From assembly GCF_000770305.1 (NCBI RefSeq), contig NZ_JNVB01000049.1, forward strand, positions 1 through 33,223: DNA of 33,223 bases, read 5' to 3'. The DNA is from Erwinia oleae (GTDB lineage: Bacteria; Pseudomonadota; Gammaproteobacteria; Enterobacterales; Enterobacteriaceae). Numbering within the stretch: position 1 is the stretch's first letter; each line of letters starts with the position of its first letter. A program made the translations under genes and the position numbers. Positions 1 through 7,881 of the stretch are shown piece after piece. The notes beneath the pieces were generated by a model. It had not been told where the DNA came from and made no database searches. It saw nothing but the letters and a program-made list of their open reading frames with translations.

Positions 1-47
1 AAAAAAAACCTGCTCTGAAAGCAGGTTTTTCTGTGGTGGTCGGCGAG

Positions 48-177
48 AGAGGATGACGCTCTCTGCGAGAGCGCCCTGAGGATGACGCTCTCTGCGAGAG
101 CGCCCTGCGGGCCGTTGCTGAAGCAACGTTGTCTCGCTACGCCCGGCTCAAACCTCCTTCGGAGGTTCTCATCCTCT
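48..177 (-). repeat. Hairpin element copy E1 (130 bp, internally duplicated)
   Basis: It has terminal inverted repeats AGAGGATGA (48-56) and TCATCCTCT (169-177). It is the only copy with a 29-bp direct duplication of its first arm, so the first hairpin (CGCTCTC/GAGAGCG) occurs twice. The remaining hairpins are as in the other copies. Confidence 0.85.
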
Positions 178-238
178 GTTAATCACAGACGAAAAAAAAC
201 CTGCTCTGAAAGCAGGTTTTTCTGTGGTGGTCGGCGAG

Positions 239-339
239 AGAGGATGACGCTCTCTGCGAGAGCGCCCTGCGGGCCGTTGCCGGAGCAACGTTGTCTCGCT
301 ACGCCCGGCTCAAACCTCCTTCGGAGGTTCTCATCCTCT
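239..339 (-). repeat. Hairpin element copy E2 (101 bp)
   Basis: Perfect 9-bp terminal inverted repeats (239-247, 331-339) enclose three strong stems: 248-254 with 258-264, 275-280 with 285-290, and the AACCTCC/GGAGGTT stem near the right end. Its middle loop reads CGGA where most copies read TGAA, with the stem unchanged. On the minus strand this loop is TCCG closed by C-G, which fits the stable UNCG tetraloop class. Confidence 0.85.
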
Positions 340-400
340 GTTAATCACAGACGAAAAAAAACCTGCTCTGAAAGCAGGTTTTTCTGTGGTGGTCGGCGAG

Positions 401-501
401 AGAGGATAACGCTCTCGTTGAGAGCGCCCTGCGGGCCATTGCTAAAGCAACGTTGTCTCGCTACGCTCGGCTCAAACCTCCTTCGGAGGTTCTCATCCTC
501 T
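401..501 (-). repeat. Hairpin element copy E3 (101 bp, wobble variants)
   Basis: This is the most diverged copy of the 162-bp series. One terminal-repeat base is G to A (AGAGGATAA) and one middle-stem base is G to A (CATTGC). Both become G-U wobbles in minus-strand RNA but would be A-C mismatches in plus-strand RNA. The first loop changes from TGC to GTT with its stem intact. Confidence 0.85.
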
Positions 502-562
502 GCTAACCACTGGCGAAAAAAAACCTGCTCTGAAAGCAGGTTTTTCTGTGGTGGTCGGCGAG

Positions 563-663
563 AGAGGATGACGCTCTCTGCGAGAGCGCCCTGCGGGCCG
601 TTGCTGAAGCAACGTTGTCTCGCTACGCTCGGCTCAAACCTCCTTCGGAGGTTCTCATCCTCT
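563..663 (-). repeat. Hairpin element copy E4 (101 bp)
   Basis: This is the copy nearest to the second tRNA-Pro within the type-A series. The terminal repeats are perfect (563-571, 655-663) and all three internal stems are present. It is joined to the 18-nt tRNA-Pro tail at 552-569. Confidence 0.85.
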
Positions 664-677
664 GCTAACCACTGGCG

Positions 678-708
678 AAAAAAAACCTGCTCTGAAAGCA
701 GGTTTTTC
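678..708 (-). terminator. Type-A intrinsic terminator after second tRNA-Pro
   Basis: On the minus strand an 8-bp stem (AACCTGCT paired with AGCAGGTT, short loop) runs into at least eight T residues. It starts a few bases beyond the CCA of the tRNA-Pro gene at 714-790. The same hairpin recurs at every 162-bp unit of the array. Confidence 0.85.
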
Positions 709-713
709 TGTGG

Positions 714-790
714 TGGTCGGCGAGAGAGGATTCGAACCTCCGACCCACTGGTCCCAAACCAGTTGCGCTACCAAGCTGCGCTACTCGCCG
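714..790 (-). tRNA. proM: tRNA-Pro (TGG), second copy
   Basis: It is a 77-nt cloverleaf with encoded CCA (plus strand tgg at 714-716), acceptor stem CGGCGAG, anticodon stem ACTGG/CCAGT around TTTGGGA (anticodon TGG), and T-arm GGAGG/CCTCT with TTCGAAT. The sequence is identical to the copy at 1026-1102. It lies downstream of two terminator-like hairpins (828-857 and 992-1020), so read-through or an unseen promoter is needed for expression. This copy is the source of the 18-nt tails in the array. Confidence 0.97.
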
Positions 791-827
791 TAATCTGTTA
801 CTGCTTATTGAGCTTTTTTATGAACTC

Positions 828-857
828 AAAAAAAACCGCTTCAAAGAAGCCGTTTTT
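828..857 (-). terminator. Type-B terminator-like hairpin, distal copy
   Basis: On the minus strand GGCTTC-TTT-GAAGC with one internal mismatch is followed by a run of eight T. It duplicates the hairpin that directly follows the first tRNA-Pro. Confidence 0.7.
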
Positions 858-873
858 GAAAGTGGCCGGCGAG

Positions 874-974
874 AGAGGATGATGCTCTCTGCGAGAGCAC
901 CCTGCGGGCCGTTGCTGAAGCAACGTTGTCTCGCTACGCTCGACTCAAACCTCCTTCGGAGGTTCTCATCCTCT
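874..974 (-). repeat. Hairpin element copy E5, between the two tRNA-Pro genes
   Basis: It is the same 101-bp element but sits with type-B terminators rather than type A. Its first stem is TGCTCTC/GAGAGCA (883-889 with 893-899) instead of CGCTCTC/GAGAGCG, a compensatory double substitution that keeps the pair. Its tRNA-Pro tail (863-880) has one change, at the discriminator position (G instead of A on the minus strand). Confidence 0.87.
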
Positions 975-991
975 GTTAATGATCACAGAGG

Positions 992-1020
992 AAAAACCGC
1001 TTCAAAGAAGCCGTTTTTTT
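992..1020 (-). terminator. Type-B terminator-like hairpin after first tRNA-Pro
   Basis: It directly follows the first tRNA-Pro gene. The core is GGCTTC-TTT-GAAGCGG with one mismatch, then TTTTT, on the minus strand. It is the natural end of an argX-hisR-leuT-proM transcript; RNA passing it would reach E5 and the second tRNA-Pro. Confidence 0.7.
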
Positions 1021-1025
1021 GAAAG

Positions 1026-1102
1026 TGGTCGGCGAGAGAGGATTCGAACCTCCGACCCACTGGTCCCAAACCAGTTGCGCTACCAAGCTGCGCTACTCGC
1101 CG
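1026..1102 (-). tRNA. proM: tRNA-Pro (TGG), first copy
   Basis: This 77-nt gene with encoded CCA and anticodon TGG is identical to the downstream copy at 714-790. It is the last gene of the conserved argX-hisR-leuT-proM order known in E. coli. Confidence 0.98.
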
Positions 1103-1128
1103 AATACTGCAAAGCACTATCGATTTTG

Positions 1129-1215
1129 TGGTGCGAAGAGAGGGACTTGAACCCTCACGTCCGTTAAGACACTAACACCTGAAGCTAGCGCGTCTACCAA
1201 TTCCGCCACCTTCGC
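1129..1215 (-). tRNA. leuT: tRNA-Leu (CAG)
   Basis: An 87-nt class II tRNA with a long variable arm. The acceptor stem is GCGAAGG, the anticodon loop TTCAGGT (CAG), and CCA is encoded at 1129-1131. It lies 15 bp from tRNA-His and 26 bp from tRNA-Pro in the same transcript. Confidence 0.98.
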
Positions 1216-1230
1216 ATACCTGACAAAATC

Positions 1231-1306
1231 TGGGGTGGCTAATGGGACTCGAACCCACGACAACTGGAATCACAATCCAGGGCTCTACCAACTGAGCTAT
1301 AGCCAC
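1231..1306 (-). tRNA. hisR: tRNA-His (GTG)
   Basis: The acceptor is GTGGCTA, the anticodon GTG in TTGTGAT, and CCA is encoded at 1231-1233. The base before the acceptor (1307 on the plus strand, G on the minus strand) is the extra G(-1) that histidyl-tRNA synthetase requires, opposite the C discriminator. Confidence 0.98.
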
Positions 1307-1363
1307 CATCACTACTCTTTACTAACGCGGTTGTTACCACCGCAGCTCTTGCACACAACTTAA

Positions 1364-1440
<77 letters not shown>

Positions 1441-1461
1441 ATAGCGCCGTTGCGGATGGGG

Positions 1462-1490
1462 ATACTACGGATTTGAGCCGATCCTGTCCA
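1462..1490 (-). promoter_or_regulatory. Stable-RNA promoter of the tRNA operon
   Basis: On the minus strand the -35 is TGGACA (1485-1490), then a 17-bp spacer, then the -10 TAGTAT (1462-1467). A C-rich discriminator (CCCCATCCGC) follows. A GC-rich discriminator is typical of growth-rate-regulated and stringently controlled tRNA/rRNA promoters. Confidence 0.75.
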
Positions 1491-1608
1491 GTGCTTTTTT
1501 CACAAAAAAACGCGTTTGCTTATGCTTTGTGCGTTCTGTCTAAAGCGCAGACGTTTTGTGCCCCATCCTCACGCGCACCAAGGCTTTTCTCCATAAAAAA
1601 GCCACGTT

Positions 1609-2349
1609 TTAAAGATCGCCCCGCCAGTGATAATTCGCATATTTCAGCAGCTTGAGCTGACGCCGTATTCGGGAGGGTTGCACAATCAGGCGGTAGAGCC
1701 ACTCCAGGCCCAAACGCTGCCATATTTCAGGCGCCCGCTTCACATGCCCCGTAAATACGTCGTAGGTGCCGCCGACGCCCATATAGAGCGCCTGCGGATA
1801 GACGGCTTTGCAGTCACGCATCAGCACCTCCTGCCGCGGCGAGCCCATCGCCACCGTCACGATCCGGGCGCCGCTTGCGGCAACCCGCGCGAACAGCGCA
1901 TCACGATCGGCCTGCTCAAAATAGCCGTTCTGCGCGCCGACAATATTCACGTTCCACTGTCGGCGAAGTTTATCCACCGTTTCCTGCAATATGGCAGCCT
2001 TGCCGCCAATCAGAAAAACCGGCGTTGCTTCACGCCCTGCGCGCGCCATCAACGCCTCCCACAGGTCGGCGCCTGCAATCCTTGAAACCTTTGCCTGCGG
2101 ATATTTTTTACGAATTGAGCGCACAATGCTGATGCCATCGGCATATTTATATTCTGCTGCATCAATCAGTTGGTGGATCTCCGGCTGGCTTTCTGCGGTC
2201 AGCACCTTCTCTGCATTTATCGCCACCAGCGTACCGGTTTTCAGGCCATCAGGCTGATAGAGATAGTTAACAAACCCGGCCATATCACGAAACCCCAACA
2301 GCGTGAGACCACGGATTTGATATTGCGGCGCAGCGTTCAGGGAGTTCAT
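1609..2349 (-). CDS. wecG: UDP-N-acetyl-D-mannosaminuronic acid transferase WecG
   Basis: It adds ManNAcA from UDP-ManNAcA to GlcNAc-PP-undecaprenol, forming ECA lipid II on the cytoplasmic face of the inner membrane. The 246-aa protein has the TagA/WecG (GT26) fold signatures: NAEK near 45-48, ADG at 70-72 (expected catalytic Asp), GSPRQE at 169-174 and [11 protein letters not shown] at 191-201. A basic C-terminal tail with QPSRIRRQ (about 224-231) probably provides membrane attachment. The start is preceded by AAGGAAAA. It is the last gene of the ECA operon, 48 bp after wzyE. In E. coli yifK lies between it and argX; here only about 120 bp separate its stop from the tRNA promoter. Confidence 0.95.
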   Translation of the reverse strand: MNSLNAAPQYQIRGLTLLGFRDMAGFVNYLYQPDGLKTGTLVAINAEKVLTAESQPEIHQLIDAAEYKYADGISIVRSIRKKYPQAKVSRIAGADLWEALMARAGREATPVFLIGGKAAILQETVDKLRRQWNVNIVGAQNGYFEQADRDALFARVAASGARIVTVAMGSPRQEVLMRDCKAVYPQALYMGVGGTYDVFTGHVKRAPEIWQRLGLEWLYRLIVQPSRIRRQLKLLKYANYHWRGDL

Positions 2350-2397
2350 GCGTTTTCCTTATTCATTCACAGCGTCAGGCAAACGGCCTGCTTAAAA

Positions 2398-3735
2398 TCA
2401 GTGTTGCACGCGCATGGAGCCCCTGGCGCGAATCAGGCCAGCAGCGTCGAGGAAAGCGTAAAGCAGCTTGGCGACCACTACCGCTGCGACAAAAATCACG
2501 CAAAAGAACACCACACGCGATGCAAACGAATCCAGTCCTTCTCTGGCGAGCACGATCATATTAAATATCGCGCCAAAACAGAAACTTTGCAGAATTGCGC
2601 CCTTATAACGATTGCTCTCCTGCTGGCCTTTCACATACAGCCAGTCGAACCATTTGATGATCAATCCTACCAGTATCGCGCCGGGCAGGATAAATGCTGC
2701 GCCGCCCATGACCACCAGCGACCCCAGCAGCGTCGGCGAAATCGCCAGCCCTGAGTGATTATTCAGCACTTCCCAGGTGAAATAGTTTGCGCTGTTAAGG
2801 ACGGTCGAAGGCTTGTCCGGCCACAGCCAGGAAGGAATGAAAACGTAGAAATCGCGTACGACAGGCGCCAGCCCCTGAAACTCAATTTTGTCATAGTTTT
2901 GCAGTAGCAGGGCCAGGTTTTCCCATGGCGAGAAGGTGTCACGCGTCAGATAAAGGAAGGTGTAAAAGGCCTCATCTCCGCTGACGTCAAGGTTATAGCG
3001 TCGAAGCGCCAGCCAGAACATACCGACAACGCCCGCGGCGCCTGCGGCCGCCAGCATCCACAACGTGATCCAACCGCGAATAATGCCGATGAACAGAAAC
3101 AGGGCGAAAGCGATGATGATATTCGCCCGCGTTCCGCCGACGATCACGTAGGTAAGAAGGCCGAAGCTGACCGTCGCCGCAAGGAACAGCAGCCAGTTAC
3201 GAAAGCGCGGATCGAGAAAATAGACCACCAGCATCGCAGGAATAAAGAAATAGAAAAAACGCTTAAGCGCAACACCGGAGACATCGCTGGAGAAAATCTG
3301 GCTGTAGCTGTGCAGTCTGAACAGCAAAAATCCGTTGTGTAAAAAGAACACCAGTACCGATCCCAGCGCAATCAGCGCCAGAATACTGAGCGTGAGCCAG
3401 GTCTCAATGCGATTAATGGTGAAGGCGGGCCGCGACGGCCGCGCGGACGTCGGCCTCAGCCGCGTTTTATAACTGATGTAATAAATGACATAGAAACCGG
3501 TGGCGGAAAGTAACGCCTGAAGCAGATATTCAGGCGGCACCACCTGCACGCCAAAGCGGAAAACCAGCAGGCAGGTCAGCGGAAAGCCAAAATAGAAGGT
3601 CAGCAGAAAAAGCAGCGAGAAAAAAACGTTAAAGTTGAATCGTACGCGCCGGAACTCGCGCCAGGTCAGCGTTAAAATAACGCCCAGCGAGAGCAGATAA
3701 ACCACCAGCAGGCCAGCAAACTGCCATTCGGTCAT
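2398..3735 (-). CDS. wzyE: ECA polysaccharide polymerase WzyE
   Basis: It joins ECA trisaccharide repeats at the periplasmic face of the inner membrane. The 445-aa protein is hydrophobic with many transmembrane stretches throughout and large polar loops between them. Length and position match the E. coli protein (about 450 aa). The start codon overlaps the wecF stop by 4 bp (ATGA, 3732-3735), so the two are translationally coupled. Identification rests on overall resemblance to WzyE (for example [20 protein letters not shown] and [10 protein letters not shown]) and on operon position, because Wzy polymerases have few diagnostic motifs. Confidence 0.93.
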   Translation of the reverse strand: MTEWQFAGLLVVYLLSLGVILTLTWREFRRVRFNFNVFFSLLFLLTFYFGFPLTCLLVFRFGVQVVPPEYLLQALLSATGFYVIYYISYKTRLRPTSARPSRPAFTINRIETWLTLSILALIALGSVLVFFLHNGFLLFRLHSYSQIFSSDVSGVALKRFFYFFIPAMLVVYFLDPRFRNWLLFLAATVSFGLLTYVIVGGTRANIIIAFALFLFIGIIRGWITLWMLAAAGAAGVVGMFWLALRRYNLDVSGDEAFYTFLYLTRDTFSPWENLALLLQNYDKIEFQGLAPVVRDFYVFIPSWLWPDKPSTVLNSANYFTWEVLNNHSGLAISPTLLGSLVVMGGAAFILPGAILVGLIIKWFDWLYVKGQQESNRYKGAILQSFCFGAIFNMIVLAREGLDSFASRVVFFCVIFVAAVVVAKLLYAFLDAAGLIRARGSMRVQH

Positions 3736-4805
3736 GCCGTAGCTCCTTCCGCCAGGGCGAGGGCTTCTTTCCAGCCCGCAACGAAAGCGGGATCAAAAAA
3801 GGCGATGCCCGATTTATCCAGCAGGCTCATCTGTCGCTGCGCCTCGTCAATCAGTTTGCGATCGAGCGCATCACCGGTAAACAGCACCGGCACCTGCTGC
3901 GCAGCCAGATCCTGCCAAAAGGGATTTTTCCGGTTGATCACAAAAGGAATATTGGCCTGAATCAGCAGGCAAAGCGTGCCAATACCCTGCTGCCGCTCAA
4001 AAATAAAATAGCCCAAATCACAGCGTGAAATCAGTTGCAAATAGGCATTGAAATCGAGCTTATTGGTGAGGATCTGTAAGCTATCAGCGTTGAACAGCGC
4101 TTCCGCCGCCTGACGTACCTGTTGAACATAGGCTTCATTGTTTTCAGGGTAGCCTAACGGAATCACGACCGAAACGTCTTCGCCCAGTTGCTGGCGGATC
4201 TCGTGCAACGCCTGAATATGCCGATTGCTGGCGTCGCCGGAGTTACCAACAAGCACGGTCAGCTTCTCTGCTTTACTGGCCGCAGGCAGCGCCACTTTCG
4301 CCATCCGCGTCGGGAAATAGAGCACCGATGCCGGTACGCCCGGGTGCCGCTGATGGAAGAAGGCGATATCGCCCCTGGTAGCGAAAACATGCCCCACGCG
4401 CTTTTGCGCCAGCCGCCGCAGCAGGTAAAAAAGGCGAAAACGCCAGCCGCTTCCCTGCTCGTAAAGATCGGCGCCCCAGATATGCCACCAGGCCTGCGCA
4501 GGTTTTATTTTCCCGGCCAGCACCGCCAGCCAAAGCATCGGGTTGAACTGCCCGTGAAAGAAAAAGCGCGTTTGCCGATCTGCCATCGCGCGCGCCGTTA
4601 CCGCCCGCGCGATGGCGCGTTTGTCCTGAAAAAAGCGCAGGGTCAGCGCGTCGTACGTCTCATCTGCGGGAGGCGCGCCGACTATCCAGAACTGGCGCGG
4701 CGCGGCAACGGGCAGCGCCTGCGGCAGCACGTCGTTAAAAAAGCGCAGCACCGTCTGATTATGATGCGGAATGGGCGAGCCGAGAACGTGGATAACTGTA
4801 TTCAT
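3732..4805 (-). CDS. wecF: 4-acetamido-4,6-dideoxygalactose (Fuc4NAc) transferase WecF
   Basis: It transfers Fuc4NAc from TDP-Fuc4NAc to ECA lipid II, completing the trisaccharide lipid III (GT56 family). I chose the ATG at 4805 (N-terminus [10 protein letters not shown]), which gives 357 aa, close to the E. coli length of 359. An in-frame ATG 33 bp upstream would extend it inside wzxE with no similarity to the family. Recognisable blocks are [17 protein letters not shown] and [19 protein letters not shown]. The start overlaps the wzxE stop as ATGA (4802-4805), and the stop overlaps the wzyE start in the same way. Confidence 0.95.
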   Translation of the reverse strand: MNTVIHVLGSPIPHHNQTVLRFFNDVLPQALPVAAPRQFWIVGAPPADETYDALTLRFFQDKRAIARAVTARAMADRQTRFFFHGQFNPMLWLAVLAGKIKPAQAWWHIWGADLYEQGSGWRFRLFYLLRRLAQKRVGHVFATRGDIAFFHQRHPGVPASVLYFPTRMAKVALPAASKAEKLTVLVGNSGDASNRHIQALHEIRQQLGEDVSVVIPLGYPENNEAYVQQVRQAAEALFNADSLQILTNKLDFNAYLQLISRCDLGYFIFERQQGIGTLCLLIQANIPFVINRKNPFWQDLAAQQVPVLFTGDALDRKLIDEAQRQMSLLDKSGIAFFDPAFVAGWKEALALAEGATA

Positions 4806-6052
4806 GCTTTTCTGCAATAAAGAATAAAGGCGCAGCAACAGAGCGCAAAATAAGTGACGTAGGTGGCCATATAGGCCTGCGCCGCGCCGCCTGCGCCGTG
4901 AAGCGGGATCAGCCAGCGCGCAAACAGCGTCAGCAAAATAAACTGGCTGACCTCCGTCAGGATATAAAACTTCAGCGATGATTTGGCAATCACCAGATAG
5001 CCAAAAATATACGCGCCTACCTTGAACACGTCGCCGGTGAGCTGCCAGATAAACAGATCGCGCATGCCGTGGAACTGGCTGGAAAAAAGCAGTCCGATCG
5101 CCACGTCGCGCAGCAGCCAGACGGTGAAGCTGACCGCGGCGACAGCGGGTAAAACAAAGCGCAGCGAGCGCAGGATCTCGCGGGAAATTTCCGCTTTACT
5201 GTTCAGACGAGAGAGCGTGGGCAGCAGCCAGACGGTGAATGACGCGGTGATGAACTGTAAATAGGCATCGGAAATCGTGGTTACGCCCTGCCAAAGCCCT
5301 ACCTGCTGCCAGCCGCTGTGCGCGGCGAGCAGGTTACGCATCATGATCCACGCTACCGGCAGCGTCACGGCGGTGATAAGCGCCATCAGGGTAAACTTGC
5401 TGAGGTTCCGGGCGATGGCGCCGTGCCAGGCAGGCTTGAGAAAATGAAGCGGCAGGTGCTCACGCGTAGCCAGCATCAGAGCTGCCGGGATCACCACCAG
5501 CGCGGGCACCATCGCCAACCCAACCAGCGCGCCGCTGTAGCCGCCAAGCCAGTAGCAAACAAACCAGGCGGCCACGCCGATCAGGCTGCCGATGATGATT
5601 GCCAGCGCGTTGCCGCGCGCATCGCGGAAGCCCTTAACGATGGCCAGCAGCAGGTTTGCCCAGGCAATACCCAACTGAAGGAACGCGACAATACGTATCA
5701 CGTTCTGGTAACCATCGTGACCAAACAGCCCCCTGCCGATGGGCGCGGCAAAGAGTAAAAAGATCACCGCCAACAGCGTGGAGAAGCCCAGCACCATCGC
5801 CGATGCCGTACCGAGCAGTTCACGCAGCTGCTGAGGATGCGTCTGATGTTCCGCGACGTAACGCGTCACGCCATTGAAAATTCCGGCCCCCGCCAGCACG
5901 CCCAGCACGGTAATCAGTTGCCGAAAATTGCCCGCCTGCCCCACGCCGGACGGTCCAAAAGAGACCGCCAGCATTTTCACTACCAGCAGACCGGCAGCGA
6001 TTTTTACCAGCGTGGAGGCCGCCGTCCACACTGACGCTTTTGCTAATGACAT
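4802..6052 (-). CDS. wzxE: ECA lipid III flippase WzxE
   Basis: It moves undecaprenyl-PP-linked ECA trisaccharide across the inner membrane (MATE/MVF-type exporter superfamily). Starting at [18 protein letters not shown] (ATG at 6052) gives 416 aa, exactly the E. coli length. The reading frame is open 45 codons further upstream, but that stretch lies inside wecE and is not conserved. About a dozen hydrophobic segments run along the whole protein, and the [19 protein letters not shown] block near residue 43 is characteristic. It begins 1 bp after the wecE stop and overlaps wecF by 4 bp. Confidence 0.96.
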   Translation of the reverse strand: MSLAKASVWTAASTLVKIAAGLLVVKMLAVSFGPSGVGQAGNFRQLITVLGVLAGAGIFNGVTRYVAEHQTHPQQLRELLGTASAMVLGFSTLLAVIFLLFAAPIGRGLFGHDGYQNVIRIVAFLQLGIAWANLLLAIVKGFRDARGNALAIIIGSLIGVAAWFVCYWLGGYSGALVGLAMVPALVVIPAALMLATREHLPLHFLKPAWHGAIARNLSKFTLMALITAVTLPVAWIMMRNLLAAHSGWQQVGLWQGVTTISDAYLQFITASFTVWLLPTLSRLNSKAEISREILRSLRFVLPAVAAVSFTVWLLRDVAIGLLFSSQFHGMRDLFIWQLTGDVFKVGAYIFGYLVIAKSSLKFYILTEVSQFILLTLFARWLIPLHGAGGAAQAYMATYVTYFALCCCAFILYCRKA

Positions 6053-6053
6053 A

Positions 6054-7184
6054 TCAGGAAAAGTAGCTAAGCAGCGAGTTAATAACCGTTTTCTGATTAT
6101 TATCAGAGAGGTTATAAAACAGCGGCAGCCGCAGCAGGCGTTCACTCTCAGACTGCGTGTGACGATCTTCGCCGTTAAAGCGGCCAAATCGTTGCCCCGC
6201 AGGAGAAGTATGCAGCGGAATGTAGTGGAAAACGGCCAGAATTTCGGCTTCTTTCAACCAGTCAATTAACGCGCTGCGATCTTCAATATCACGCAGTTTG
6301 ATGTAAAACATGTGTGCGTTATGCTGGCAAAGCGGCGGAAGAGAAGGCAGGACAAGACGACCGCTTGCCGCAACGGGCGCCAGCGCATCGTAGTAGCGTT
6401 GCCATAGCTGAAGGCGTCGCTGGTTAATCTCTTCAGCGGCTTCGAGTTGCGCCCATAAATACGCTGCCTGAATATCGGACATCAGGTAGCTTGAACCAAT
6501 ATCGCGCCAGGTGTACTTATCAACCTGACCACGGAAAAACTGGCTGCGATTCGTGCCCTTTTCCCGCACGATCTCCGCACGTTCAACGAGTTTTGCATCA
6601 TTGATCAGCGTCGCGCCACCTTCGCCGCCCGCCGTATAATTTTTCGTTTCATGGAAGCTGAAGCAGCCAATGTGACCGATCGTACCCAGCGCTTTGCCTT
6701 TGTAACCGGACATAACGCCCTGTGCCGCGTCTTCGATCACGTACAGGCTGTACTTTTCGGCGATAGCAATAATCGTATCCATTTCGCACGCCACGCCTGC
6801 GTAGTGAACGGGCACAATCGCTTTGGTCTTGTCGGTAATCGCCGCCTCAATCAGAGTTTCATCAATGTTAAGCGTGTCCGGGCGAATATCCACAAAGACG
6901 ATAGTCGCGCCACGCAGAACGAACGCATTTGCCGTAGAAACAAAGGTGTAGCTCGGCATGATCACTTCGTCGCCGGGTTGAATATCGATCAGGATCGCGG
7001 CCATTTCCAGCGAGGCGGTACAGGATGGGGTCAGCAACACTTTTTTACTGCCAAAACGATGCTCCAGCCACTGCTGACAGCGCCGGGTGAAACCGCCGTC
7101 GCCGCACAGTTTGCCGCTGCTCATGGCAGAGCGCATGTAGTCAAGTTCGGTGCCGACAACCGGCGGTGCGTTAAATGGGATCAT
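6054..7184 (-). CDS. wecE: dTDP-4-amino-4,6-dideoxygalactose transaminase WecE
   Basis: A PLP enzyme that converts dTDP-4-keto-6-deoxyglucose to dTDP-Fuc4N with glutamate as amino donor, in the branch leading to TDP-Fuc4NAc. The 376-aa product (ATG at 7184, MIPFNAPPVVG) equals the E. coli length; a 12-codon upstream extension in the same frame was rejected. It belongs to the DegT/DnrJ/EryC1 family: VEDAAQG-type motif (here VIEDAAQG near 149-156) and Schiff-base Lys181 in FHETKNYTAGGEGG. Its substrate is normally supplied by RffG/RffH, whose genes are absent from this operon. Confidence 0.97.
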   Translation of the reverse strand: MIPFNAPPVVGTELDYMRSAMSSGKLCGDGGFTRRCQQWLEHRFGSKKVLLTPSCTASLEMAAILIDIQPGDEVIMPSYTFVSTANAFVLRGATIVFVDIRPDTLNIDETLIEAAITDKTKAIVPVHYAGVACEMDTIIAIAEKYSLYVIEDAAQGVMSGYKGKALGTIGHIGCFSFHETKNYTAGGEGGATLINDAKLVERAEIVREKGTNRSQFFRGQVDKYTWRDIGSSYLMSDIQAAYLWAQLEAAEEINQRRLQLWQRYYDALAPVAASGRLVLPSLPPLCQHNAHMFYIKLRDIEDRSALIDWLKEAEILAVFHYIPLHTSPAGQRFGRFNGEDRHTQSESERLLRLPLFYNLSDNNQKTVINSLLSYFS

Positions 7185-7188
7185 AGCG

Positions 7189-7881
7189 TTACCTGTAGAG
7201 CCACCAGGCGGTGCGTTCAATCACACCGCCGCAGCGTTGATAAAGTCGGAGCGCGGCCAGATTGCTCAGTTGCGTTGCGACATGCAGGCGCGACAGTCGG
7301 CGGACGCGACACCAGTCGGCGGCGGCGGCCATCATGCGATAGCCGACACCCAACCCCTGCGCCTCCGGCAGCGTTGCCAGCAGGCCGACACGACCGCTAC
7401 CGTCAGGCAGCTCGCGCAGCGAGATAAAACCCTGCATCGCGCCGTTTTCATCAGCGGCGAGAAGGCACTGATCATCGAACGCGCCCAGCACCGCGTTTTC
7501 AATCCATTGCGCATAGAAGCGACCGCTGTCGCCGGGTTGATACCAGGGCGCACGAAAGCGGCTCCAGGCAAATGCTTCGCTGGCGGCCTGGCGCAGCGCC
7601 GGGATATGTTCAGCCCGTGCGATACGGATGCCTTCGGGCCGCGACGCGGCGTCAACGCTCAGCACAAAATCCGCTTCGCCTTCTACCAGGCGAAAACCCA
7701 GTTCCCCCAGCGCATCCAGTTCCGCCGTCTGCTGCGACAACACCTTCGCCTGCACCACATCATAGCCATGCAGCATCGCTTCGGTCAGCGGCGCATCGCC
7801 GGTGAGGTCGATCAGCCCGCTTTGCCGGCTGAAAAATTCACTTTCCCAAATCAGGGGTTTAATAGTGGCGCGGACGGACAT
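7189..7881 (-). CDS. wecD: dTDP-Fuc4N N-acetyltransferase WecD
   Basis: It uses acetyl-CoA to acetylate dTDP-Fuc4N, giving the donor for WecF. The 230-aa protein has a variable N-terminal domain (about 1-80) and a C-terminal GNAT domain. It carries an acetyl-CoA loop QGLGVG at 175-180 and a conserved SRFRAPWYQP...GRFYAQWIENA block near 107-130. It ends 4 bp before wecE. In E. coli rffG and rffH lie between wecC and wecD; here only 36 bp separate the wecC stop from the wecD start. The start codon has a modest ribosome site, so it may depend on coupling to wecC. Confidence 0.95.
   Translation of the reverse strand: MSVRATIKPLIWESEFFSRQSGLIDLTGDAPLTEAMLHGYDVVQAKVLSQQTAELDALGELGFRLVEGEADFVLSVDAASRPEGIRIARAEHIPALRQAASEAFAWSRFRAPWYQPGDSGRFYAQWIENAVLGAFDDQCLLAADENGAMQGFISLRELPDGSGRVGLLATLPEAQGLGVGYRMMAAAADWCRVRRLSRLHVATQLSNLAALRLYQRCGGVIERTAWWLYR

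Larger units (their letters stand above)
1..713 (-). repeat. Tandem array of 162-bp tRNA-Pro-tail/terminator/hairpin units
   Basis: Five near-identical units follow the second tRNA-Pro gene in its direction of transcription. Each holds a perfect intrinsic-terminator hairpin (type A: CCTGCT stem, CTGA-type loop, AGCAGG, then a T run on the minus strand) at 678-708, 516-546, 354-384, 192-222 and 1-31. Four of the terminators are preceded on the plus-strand side by an exact copy of the last 18 nt of tRNA-Pro including CCA (37-54, 228-245, 390-407, 552-569), joined to a 101-bp element. The period is 162 bp (first stem C at 200, 362, 524, 686). The leftmost interval is 191 bp because of a 29-bp internal duplication (49-77 and 78-106). 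The array starts at base 1, so it probably continues outside the window. The layout recalls the tyrT repeats of E. coli, where each unit carries 19 bp of the tRNA-Tyr 3' end; the sequence is unrelated as far as I can tell. Confidence 0.93.

Noticed and set aside
1-713. CRISPR array
   Set aside because: The period is regular, but the units are near-identical throughout. There are no unique spacers and no cas genes.
82-882. 266-codon plus-strand frame as a real gene
   Set aside because: It is antisense to the tRNA-Pro array, reads through an intact tRNA gene, and stays open because the repeat length is a multiple of three. No convincing ribosome site is seen.
979-1167. 62-codon plus-strand frame
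   Set aside because: It is entirely the antisense of tRNA-Pro and part of tRNA-Leu.
1581-1607. Hairpin GGCTTTT/AAAAGCC after wecG as a terminator
   Set aside because: The stem is A/T-rich apart from three pairs, and no T run follows on the minus strand.
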